A stretch of DNA of 64,000 bases from Atopobiaceae bacterium (GTDB taxonomy: Bacteria > Actinomycetota > Coriobacteriia > Coriobacteriales > Atopobiaceae): contig JALCUE010000001.1 in NCBI GenBank assembly GCA_022655215.1, positions 806,001-870,000 on the forward strand, given 5' to 3'. Below, piece by piece: positions 37,225-44,765 of the stretch. Each line of letters starts with the position of its first letter. Within the stretch, counting starts at the first letter, position 1. Position numbers and translations under genes: made by a program. The notes beneath the pieces were generated by a model. It did no database searches. It saw only the letters and a program-made list of their open reading frames with translations, and was not told the origin of the DNA.

Positions 37225-40040
37225 TACTCGGCCTCGATGCCACCGGACGCCTCGACGGCGTCATGGCAGCGCTCGCAAAGCCCGTCCGGACCGACCTCAC
37301 GCCAGTTCCAGCAGCGCTCGCAACGCTCGCCCTTGGCTGGCGAGACCGTGCAGGAGAGCTCATCCCCCTCGGAGAGCTCGACGGTCGAGCAGACGAGGAC
37401 CTCGGCGAGGTCGGGGGCCTCAGGGCCGGAGAGGAGTGCGGCCATGTCCGCGGGAGCCACGACGCTGGCGGCAGCGGCCTGGGTGGTCTTCTCCGTGATG
37501 ACACCCTCCGAGAGCGCCTCCTCGTAGGACTTCGTGAAGGTCGCGCGGACGTCGAGGAGGGCGCGGTAGGCGGGGAGCAGAGGCTCGTAGTCGGCGGCGA
37601 CCATGGGCGCACGGTACCAGTCGAGAAGGGCCGCGTAGGTCTGGCCGTCACGCAGGGACTCGGGCACGTAGGACATGACCTCGTCACAGGTGAACGAGAG
37701 GATCGGCTGGAGGTCGTGAAGCAGCATGGAGAGGATCTGGCTCCAGACCGTCTGTGCCGAGCGACGTGCGGGGCTTGCCGCCTGGTCGCAGTACATGCGG
37801 TCCTTGGTGGCGTTCAGATAGCCGTTCGAGAGCTCGGTGATGACGAAGTCGTACAGGGCTCGGTAGGCCACGTTGAACCGGTACGTCTCATAGGCCTCCG
37901 ACACCTGGTCATGGACCTCGCACATGCGTGCGAGGACGAGACGGTCATAGGGCATGAGCTCGTCTACGCCCACCGACTGGGTCGCAGGGTCGAACTGGCC
38001 CTCGAGCTCGCCGAGGAGGAAGCGGAAGGTGTTGCGGAAGCGACGGTAGGCATCGCCCACGTGGTCGAGGATGTCGTGGTCGATCGCGACGTCGTTGGAG
38101 GTGTCCGTGGAGGCGACCCAGAGCCTGATGATGTCGGCACCGCGCTCGTCGCAGACCTTGTTCGGGTCGATGACGTTGCCGAGCGACTTGCTCATCTTGC
38201 GGCCCTTGCCATCGAGCGTGAAGCCTTGGCTCACGACCGACTTGTAGGGAGGCCGTCCATAGGCGCCGATGCTCGTGAGCAGCGAGCTCTGGAACCAGCC
38301 TCTGTGCTGGTCGGAGCCCTCGAGGTACATGTCGGCCGGGAAGCGGAGCTCGGGCCTGTTGCCGAGGACGGCGGTATGGCTCACCCCGGAGTCCCACCAC
38401 ACGTCGAGGATGTCGCGATTGGCCGTGAGGTGATGGCCGCCGCACTTGGGGCAGACGCAGGCGTCTCCCAGGTAGCTCGCGGGGTCGTCGGTGAACCAGG
38501 CATCGGAGCCCTTCTCGTGGAAGAGTCTGATGACCGCGTCGAGGGTCGCGTCGTCCATGACGGTCTCGCCGCAGTCCGCGCAGGTGAACGCCGGGATGGG
38601 CACGCCCCACGAGCGCTGGCGCGAGATGCACCAGTCGGGACGGCCCTCGACCATCGAGCCGATGCGCTTGGCGGCATGGGCCGGATACCAGGTGACGTCG
38701 TGCTCGATGGCATCGAGCGCCTGCTCGCGCAGGCCGGTCTTGTCCATGGAGACGAACCACTGGCTCGTGGCGCGGAAGATCACGGGACGCTTGCAGCGCC
38801 AGCAGTGGGGATACGAGTGGGTGATGTCGAGCTTGGCCACGAGCGTGCCTCGCTCCTTGAGGAACTCGATGACGTGGGGGTTCGCCTCGTCGGTATCCAT
38901 CCCGGAGAAGGGACCGCCGGTGCCCATCTCGTCGCCCTCGTAGAACCTGCCGTCGTCGTCGACGGGCATGACGATGGGCAGGCCGAAGCGGATGCCGGCG
39001 TTGTAGTCGTCCACGCCGTGTCCGGGGGCGGTGTGCACGACGCCCGTGCCGTCGTCCAGGCTCACGTAGTCGGCGGTGATGAAGCGGCCCTGCTCCTCCT
39101 CGAAGATGGGCTGCACGTAGGTGTTGCCCACGAGGTCCGTTCCCGTGGCATGCCACGGCTCGCCGTCGACCTCGACCAGCTCGTAGTCCCAGCCGGCGAT
39201 CCCGCAGACCTTCTCGGCCAGGGCCGCCGCCATGATCTCGGCGCGACCGTCATGGGAGACGGCCACGTAGTCGAAGTCGGGGCCGAGGATGACACCCGTG
39301 TCGGCGGGCATCGTCCAGGGCGTGGTGGTCCAGACGACGACGTCCACCTTGCCCTCCATGGCCTCGAGGCCGGCAGGGCAGCTCGTGAGCACGAACCGGA
39401 CGTAGATGGAGGGGCTCGTCTCGTCCGAGTACTCGATCTCGGCCTCGGCCAGCGCCGTGTGGCAGTGCTTGCACCAGTGCACGGGCTTGCGGCCGCGGTA
39501 GATGGCGCCCTTGTCGAAGATCTTCTTGAAGATCTCGATGTCAGCCGCGTCATAGTCGTTCACGAGGGTGAGGTAGGGATGGTCCCAGTCGCCGAGCACG
39601 CCCAGGCGCTTGAAGCCCTGACGCTGGAGGTCGATGTTCTCGACGGCGTACTCACGGCACATCTCACGGATCTTGTCGGTAGGCGTGGCGTTGAACTTCT
39701 TGGTGCCGAGGGCCTCCTCGACCTTGTGCTCGATGGGCTGGCCATGGCAGTCCCAGCCGGGGACGTAAGGGGTCTCATAGCCGCGCATGGACCAGTAGCG
39801 GTTGATGATGTCCTTCGAGATCTTGTTCATGGCATGACCGATATGGATGGGGCCGTTCGCATAGGGAGGTCCGTCATGCAGCACGAACTTGTCATGCCCT
39901 TCGTTCTTCCTGAGCATCCGACCGAAGACGTCGTTGTCGTACCAGTCCTTGAGCCGCTTGGGCTCGCTCTGGGAGAGACCTGCCCTCATGGGGAAATCGG
40001 TCTTGGGGAGGTTCATCGAACCCTTGAACTTGTTAGCCAC
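37224..40040 (-). CDS. ileS: Isoleucyl-tRNA synthetase
   Basis: Charges tRNA-Ile and edits Val; 938 aa, usual size. HIGH at residues 66-69 in PYANGPIHIGHA, editing domain with VVWTTTPWTMPADTG, GRKMSKSLGNV in the second half, and a C-terminal zinc site CERCWNW with CERC. The start is GTG at 40040 with GAGAGGA upstream; it matches the family N-terminus (KTDFPMRA). It is preceded by a T-box leader, so expression should respond to uncharged tRNA-Ile. Confidence 0.98.
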   Translation of the reverse strand: MANKFKGSMNLPKTDFPMRAGLSQSEPKRLKDWYDNDVFGRMLRKNEGHDKFVLHDGPPYANGPIHIGHAMNKISKDIINRYWSMRGYETPYVPGWDCHGQPIEHKVEEALGTKKFNATPTDKIREMCREYAVENIDLQRQGFKRLGVLGDWDHPYLTLVNDYDAADIEIFKKIFDKGAIYRGRKPVHWCKHCHTALAEAEIEYSDETSPSIYVRFVLTSCPAGLEAMEGKVDVVVWTTTPWTMPADTGVILGPDFDYVAVSHDGRAEIMAAALAEKVCGIAGWDYELVEVDGEPWHATGTDLVGNTYVQPIFEEEQGRFITADYVSLDDGTGVVHTAPGHGVDDYNAGIRFGLPIVMPVDDDGRFYEGDEMGTGGPFSGMDTDEANPHVIEFLKERGTLVAKLDITHSYPHCWRCKRPVIFRATSQWFVSMDKTGLREQALDAIEHDVTWYPAHAAKRIGSMVEGRPDWCISRQRSWGVPIPAFTCADCGETVMDDATLDAVIRLFHEKGSDAWFTDDPASYLGDACVCPKCGGHHLTANRDILDVWWDSGVSHTAVLGNRPELRFPADMYLEGSDQHRGWFQSSLLTSIGAYGRPPYKSVVSQGFTLDGKGRKMSKSLGNVIDPNKVCDERGADIIRLWVASTDTSNDVAIDHDILDHVGDAYRRFRNTFRFLLGELEGQFDPATQSVGVDELMPYDRLVLARMCEVHDQVSEAYETYRFNVAYRALYDFVITELSNGYLNATKDRMYCDQAASPARRSAQTVWSQILSMLLHDLQPILSFTCDEVMSYVPESLRDGQTYAALLDWYRAPMVAADYEPLLPAYRALLDVRATFTKSYEEALSEGVITEKTTQAAAASVVAPADMAALLSGPEAPDLAEVLVCSTVELSEGDELSCTVSPAKGERCERCWNWREVGPDGLCERCHDAVEASGGIEAE

Positions 40041-40071
40041 CTCGTGCGTCCTCTCGTCTAGCGGACGCCAG

Positions 40072-40325
40072 AAAAAGACGCCCGTCCCGTCGCAGCTGGG
40101 ACGAAGCGTCATAGGATGCCTCGCATATGCCCACCCAGCGAGCGGATTACCGCTTTACTCGGCTGGCCTGTGACGGCGGCCACTCCGACGACGCCTAGTG
40201 GCGAGATGGACTCGCGTTCGGGCCGTGGCTCCGGGGTGATGTTCGTCTGGGCGCGATCGCGGGCTCACACCATCCCCGCTCGCTGGTGACCACGTGGGGC
40301 CAGACTACTCGTCCCCATCAATGCT
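40072..40325 (-). promoter_or_regulatory. T-box riboswitch of ileS
   Basis: This fills most of the 362 bp without a gene before ileS. Read on the minus strand it begins GATGGGGACGAGTAG (from 40319), then AGCGAGCGGGGATGGTGTGAG, then GAACATCACCCCGGAGC with the specifier ATC (Ile) at 40240-40238. This order matches the actinobacterial ileS T-box leaders. A GGGTGG segment at 40136-40131 is the nearest thing to the T-box core, but it continues GCATATGCG rather than the usual TACCGCG. The leader ends in an intrinsic terminator: GACGC and CGTCCC pair with GGGACG and GCGTC (40110-40077), followed by five T (40076-40072). It is expected to read through when uncharged tRNA-Ile binds. Confidence 0.88.
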
Positions 40326-40336
40326 TCTGGGCGCAC

Positions 40337-40342
40337 ATTGTA
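40337..40342 (-). promoter_or_regulatory. Candidate ileS promoter, extended -10 (TGC-TACAAT)
   Basis: TACAAT preceded by TGC on the minus strand; a start near 40330 fits the first bases of the T-box leader. The region where a -35 would lie is inside the terminator hairpin of the neighbouring gene. Confidence 0.55.
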
Positions 40343-40379
40343 GCACGCCGCACGTCGGAGGACCCGACGCGCGGCGTGC
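40343..40379 (-). terminator. Terminator hairpin after the lectin/CotH gene
   Basis: GCACGCCGC (40343-40351) is complementary to GCGGCGTGC (40371-40379), and CGTCGG pairs with CCGACG inside. Very stable; the T-run is poor. The stop codon of the gene is at 40403. Confidence 0.75.
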
Positions 40380-40402
40380 CCGGGCGATGTGGACGATTGT
40401 GG

Positions 40403-43400
40403 TCAGATGCCCGTACGACCCTCGTGAGCACCGCAGTTGATGTAGTGGAGATAGTACATCCCCATGTCATCACCGAATGCCTTGTCGAGGTCGGCGTACC
40501 TCCCCCTATAGGAGTAGGGATTGAACGTCCGGTTGCCCTGCCTTCCCTCGGCCATGCCGCAGGTCACGAAGTGCTTGAGCGCGGCTTGCTCGTCGTTTCC
40601 GAAAGCTGCCTTGAGGTCAGGGTATTGGGTGAGGTAGAACTGGGCGTCGAAGACCAGCTCGTAGTCGACCCCGTTGTACTCGCAGGCAGATCCGGTGAGC
40701 TTGGAGCCGTCCCAGCCCGAGATCTCATTCTTGAGCCACGTGTTGCGGTTGTTGAGGTAAGAGGAGAGGTAGTTGGTGTTGGACTCCCATGTGGATCCGA
40801 ACAGCCAGTTGGCTCCGATCGTAGAGGAACCCCAGACCGAGGCGTTGAGCGAGGCCGTCGGCCCCATCTGCTTGCGGTAATAGGCAATCGACTGAATGTA
40901 GTTCGAGGTGTCGGCCGTGTCCTTGCCGCTCAGTAGCGTCTTGTTGAGCAGCGTCTGGAAGTCCCCGAGGTAGTAGCTCTTTATTGCGCTCTGGAGCTCG
41001 GCCCCTCGCGGGTAGTTGCCACGATACCGTGCGAAGACGAGGCCCGAATACGTATGCGCCCCGACGTCGAAACGCGTGCCACATGAGGTGTCGAAGTCCC
41101 AGACGGGACCGGCGTAGAGCTTGCTGCCATTGTCCGTGCCGTCCTGGTACTTGTAGTAGTAGGTCGAGGAGCAGAGGTAGTCGACGTTCATGGTGTATTC
41201 GTTCACCACGTAGGTCTTGGCAAGCGAGTCCATGTCGAAGTACTGGGAGAGGCCGCTGCCCGAGTCGAGATGGTCCATCGCGTCCTGGACCTGGTTCATG
41301 ATGTACTCGACCTCCTCCTTGGAGGCGTTCTCGGGCGACTTGAGGACGAACACGCCTGCGGAGGTCTCGAACCAGCTGCGCTCGGAGCGGTAATATGCGC
41401 TGTCCAGCTCGAGCAGGTATCCGCCGGTGATGTCATCGGGGTTGGAGACACCCTTCACGTACTGGTACTTGTAACCCCTCGCACTCGTCCCCTGGGCGGT
41501 CGGGAGCGAGTCAAGGTTCTTTCCTTCGTTCGCATCCTCGTTCGCGGAATCGAGGTCGTTGAGGTTGATGCGGGCCTTGTCGACCTCGACCTTCTCGGTG
41601 AGGAGATATGAGCCACGGTACTCACCGTCGTAGTAGAGGTCCACGGTCTCGCAGTTCACGCTGTTGGGAAGGCCCATCTGGAGCGCAAGCTTGTATGAGA
41701 GCAGGTTCCTGAGCCCCGTGGAGTCGGCGCTGTTGGCGAGCAGCACCCACTTCTTGGCGGCGGAGTTCTTGTCGGTGAGGTCATCGGCACTGCCGAGGAG
41801 GTTGACCCTGTTGGAGAACTTCACCTGATACGGCTTCTTCGCGCTGTTCCACGTGGAGTTGCCTCGGCCATGGATGGACGCGGACTGGTAGTCCTTCTTC
41901 TTCGTGCTCGCGTTCACGAGCTCACCGCTCTCGTCATAGACCGCGACCGAGCAGGTGGGATCGGTGTCGAACGTCTTGTACTGGTCGACATAGGCACGTC
42001 CCTGGTTCACGGGATCAGTGCTCGTGATGAACATGGACCTCACGCCACTCGAGACCTTGATGTCTACGCGCTGGGGCGTCGCGCTGTCGGAGGTCTTCGT
42101 CCAGATGGAGTAGGAATTGTCCTTGCCGTAGCTGGCGAGGTCGATGTTATTACCGGAGGCGTGCTCCGAATAACTACCGTTCTGAGAGCTTGCGATCTGG
42201 ATGGAATCGAGACCGGAGGTTGAGTCGAAGCCGAAGGAGACGTCATTGAGAGACGTTCCGGAGGGCAGGCAGATGGTGGGGACGCCGTCGACGATCGTGC
42301 TCCGCACGATGCTCTGGCCGGCGGGCTTCGCGTAATAGTCGGACACGGTCTGCGTGTCAGCCTTGACCGACGATGCCGAGATGGAGAACAGCTGCGAGAC
42401 GGTGCCGTTCGAAGAGTAGACGCCGATGTTGGAGTAGTCCGTCATGAGACCGGCGCTCACGTCAAGCACTTTGTCGCCCATGGCGAATGTGAGAAGGCCA
42501 TTGCGTGACGTGACCTTCCATATCTGGGACGAATGGTCGGAGACGGAGCCCCAGGAGTACTGGGCCACGTTCGTGCCGACGACCGTGAGGTACTTGCCGG
42601 TCCCCACGCACTTGATGGTGTAGTAGCCATCGGATGCGGCATGGTCATCGTCACTGTAGGGCTCGATGTCGAACGTCTGGTAGGCAGTCGACGTGGAGGA
42701 ATGAAGCTGAATGTTCTGGCCCTCCGAGCCGACGAGAGCCGCCGGCTCATACGAGTCCTCATAATACTTGGACCCGTCGGCACGGCTGGACGTCGACCTG
42801 CTCGTGACCTCGACCTTCATACCCGTGGCGCATGAGGGGTAGATGACGTAGTTGCCAGCCTTGATGGAGGCGGACGCGGACGTCACGGAAGAGAACGACC
42901 AGCGCTGTGACTTGGCGCCCGTAGGAGAAGTCTGAATGACGTTGGCACCCGAGGTCGCCTTGCCGCCCTCCACCTGGAGTGCCATCGAAGAGCAGACCGG
43001 GCTCAGGGTATAGGTGCCATCGCCGTTGCTGACGACGTAGAAGCGCTGCGCGGCCGAGCCGTTGCTCTCATAGAGCTGGACGTTGGCGCCCACCGAAGAG
43101 GAGCCGCCTGCGACGTCCACGGACTTGCCCGATGCCGCCCCGACAATCGAGTAGGAGCTCGTCGCGTCATCGTAGGTGAGGCGATAGAGCTGAGCTCCCG
43201 TCTTGTTCGCCGAATACACCTGGATGTTCGCCCCGTTGGCAGAGGAGCCACCGGAGACATCGAGGGAGAGCGTGGACGAGAGCGCACTCGTGATCGAGTA
43301 GTAGCCATCCTCTATGGGCCTCGTATCCTCCTCTGCGAGGAGGCTCCAGCGCTGGGCAGCCGTCCCGTTGTCCGTCCACTGCTGGACGTTCGTACCGCTC

Positions 43401-44548
43401 GAGATTGACCCGCCCGCGACGTCGAGCGCGCATCCGCTCCCGAGGTTGAGGAAGGTGTAGCTGCCGTCATCGTTCTTGCGGATGTCCCAGAGCTGGGCCA
43501 CCGTGTCGTTCGCGGCATAGGTCTGGACGTTGGCGCCGGCCGTGGTGGAGCCGCCGGAGACATCCAGCACGAGGTTTGTCGAGGTGCGGATGAGATAGAA
43601 GCCCGTCGAGGCGTCGAGCTCGAGGGTGTACTTCTGGGCCGCGGTCCCGTTCGCCTGATAGATCTGCATGTTCGCACCGGACCTGGTCGAGCCTCCCGCG
43701 ACGTCGAGGTCCTTGATCATGCCGACGCCGGAGCGGAACGAGAAGGTGCCGGCCAGGTCGGTCTGGGACTTGACCTGACCGAACGTCCACGACTGGGCGG
43801 CCGTGTCGTTGGAGGAATAGGCCTGGACGCGGGCCCCGGAGCCCGCCTGGCCACCGGAGACGTCCAAGACGAGGGTCGTGCCGTCATCGGCCTTGAGCTT
43901 GGAGAACACGGTATAGGTGCCACCGGAGGCATCCTGGCCGATCACCCAGCGCTGGGAGTCAGCCCCAGTCCAGGCAGCCTGGGCGACGCTCGCACCGCTC
44001 TTGGCGGAGGATGTCCCGAGGCACAGGCCCGAGCAGGCCCCCACGATCCTCACCGTGCCATCACCGTTGTCGATGACTCGGAAGAGTTGGGCGCGACCTC
44101 CGTTTGTCGACCAGAGCTGCACCGCCGTTCCCGCGTCCCTGCTGCCACCCGGGACATCGAGGGCGTAGTTGCCGGGTAGAGCGCTCGTGAGCGTGAAGAC
44201 CCCCGAGGTGATGGCCGAGCTCGAGGGAGCGACGGCCTGGGCGGAGAGCGCCGCCTCGGCGGTCGTGGCAGCAGTCGTGGCGGTGGTCGCGGCATCGGTC
44301 GCCGCAGCCTCCGCGGTCGCGGCGGTGTCGGTCCCGGCGGATGTGTCGACGACGTCGGACGTAGCCGCATCGTCAGACGTGGCAGGGGCCTCCGACGTAT
44401 CTGACGGGTCCATGACCACCGGCATGTTCGTATCACTCGTCGAAGGCGCGCCGAGCGCCATGCTCGGCAGGGACCATGAGCCGATGCCGAGCGTCACCGC
44501 CATGATGACGGTAAGAAGGGTCCCGAGGACCGTCCGCTTCCTAGACAT
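40403..44548 (-). CDS. Secreted protein with four ricin-type beta-trefoils, a CotH domain and C-terminal repeats
   Basis: 1381 aa. Signal peptide (about 1-33), then an Ala/Thr/Asp-rich linker (about 50-110). Residues about 113-725 hold twelve copies of a beta-trefoil unit (LDVSGGS, GANVQ, AQ-W/L/F type), i.e. four ricin-B-like lectin domains of three units each; the last units are more divergent. A CotH kinase-like domain spans about 865-1210, with HGRGNSTW, KKPYQVKF, LRNLLSYKLALQMGLP and DGEYRGSYLLTEKVE. Two related repeats close the protein (YPDLKAAFG, FVTCGMAEGR; ADLDKAFG, YINCGAHEGR). No LPXTG or end membrane helix is seen. It probably binds glycans outside the cell; the CotH partner is unknown. 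The start is ATG at 44548. Confidence 0.9.
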   Translation of the reverse strand: MSRKRTVLGTLLTVIMAVTLGIGSWSLPSMALGAPSTSDTNMPVVMDPSDTSEAPATSDDAATSDVVDTSAGTDTAATAEAAATDAATTATTAATTAEAALSAQAVAPSSSAITSGVFTLTSALPGNYALDVPGGSRDAGTAVQLWSTNGGRAQLFRVIDNGDGTVRIVGACSGLCLGTSSAKSGASVAQAAWTGADSQRWVIGQDASGGTYTVFSKLKADDGTTLVLDVSGGQAGSGARVQAYSSNDTAAQSWTFGQVKSQTDLAGTFSFRSGVGMIKDLDVAGGSTRSGANMQIYQANGTAAQKYTLELDASTGFYLIRTSTNLVLDVSGGSTTAGANVQTYAANDTVAQLWDIRKNDDGSYTFLNLGSGCALDVAGGSISSGTNVQQWTDNGTAAQRWSLLAEEDTRPIEDGYYSITSALSSTLSLDVSGGSSANGANIQVYSANKTGAQLYRLTYDDATSSYSIVGAASGKSVDVAGGSSSVGANVQLYESNGSAAQRFYVVSNGDGTYTLSPVCSSMALQVEGGKATSGANVIQTSPTGAKSQRWSFSSVTSASASIKAGNYVIYPSCATGMKVEVTSRSTSSRADGSKYYEDSYEPAALVGSEGQNIQLHSSTSTAYQTFDIEPYSDDDHAASDGYYTIKCVGTGKYLTVVGTNVAQYSWGSVSDHSSQIWKVTSRNGLLTFAMGDKVLDVSAGLMTDYSNIGVYSSNGTVSQLFSISASSVKADTQTVSDYYAKPAGQSIVRSTIVDGVPTICLPSGTSLNDVSFGFDSTSGLDSIQIASSQNGSYSEHASGNNIDLASYGKDNSYSIWTKTSDSATPQRVDIKVSSGVRSMFITSTDPVNQGRAYVDQYKTFDTDPTCSVAVYDESGELVNASTKKKDYQSASIHGRGNSTWNSAKKPYQVKFSNRVNLLGSADDLTDKNSAAKKWVLLANSADSTGLRNLLSYKLALQMGLPNSVNCETVDLYYDGEYRGSYLLTEKVEVDKARINLNDLDSANEDANEGKNLDSLPTAQGTSARGYKYQYVKGVSNPDDITGGYLLELDSAYYRSERSWFETSAGVFVLKSPENASKEEVEYIMNQVQDAMDHLDSGSGLSQYFDMDSLAKTYVVNEYTMNVDYLCSSTYYYKYQDGTDNGSKLYAGPVWDFDTSCGTRFDVGAHTYSGLVFARYRGNYPRGAELQSAIKSYYLGDFQTLLNKTLLSGKDTADTSNYIQSIAYYRKQMGPTASLNASVWGSSTIGANWLFGSTWESNTNYLSSYLNNRNTWLKNEISGWDGSKLTGSACEYNGVDYELVFDAQFYLTQYPDLKAAFGNDEQAALKHFVTCGMAEGRQGNRTFNPYSYRGRYADLDKAFGDDMGMYYLHYINCGAHEGRTGI

Positions 44549-44765
44549 TGCCTACCCCCTGTTTATTTGATGCAAAACGAAAGTCTAGTCTGAATGATAG
44601 CCAAACCGAACGCTCCGCGCTCATGGACGAGGAGCCGACCGTCTCCCCTCGCTCGCCGAACAGATTCCCGTCCCCGACCCCAGGGGCCCCGTCGGAACCG
44701 ATAATGTCCATCGAATCATGGTCAACTTCGAGCCCGCTCGCCGTGGGCCGAGAGGAGGTCCCGCC
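44549..44765. other. Divergent spacer between the lectin/CotH gene and fbp
   Basis: 217 bp carrying both promoters. For fbp a GATAAT lies at 44700-44705, without a clear -35. For the lectin gene a TAGACT can be read on the minus strand near 44585. Both are weak guesses; AT content is higher near 44560-44620. No hairpin or repeat stands out. Confidence 0.35.

Noticed and set aside
37263-40061. Plus-strand frame of over 900 codons opposite ileS
   Set aside because: Same mirror effect; no start site, no motif.
42350-44250. Possible tandem DNA repeats or a CRISPR-like array
   Set aside because: The periodicity comes from twelve protein-level lectin units of about 45-50 residues; the DNA copies are diverged and there are no spacers.
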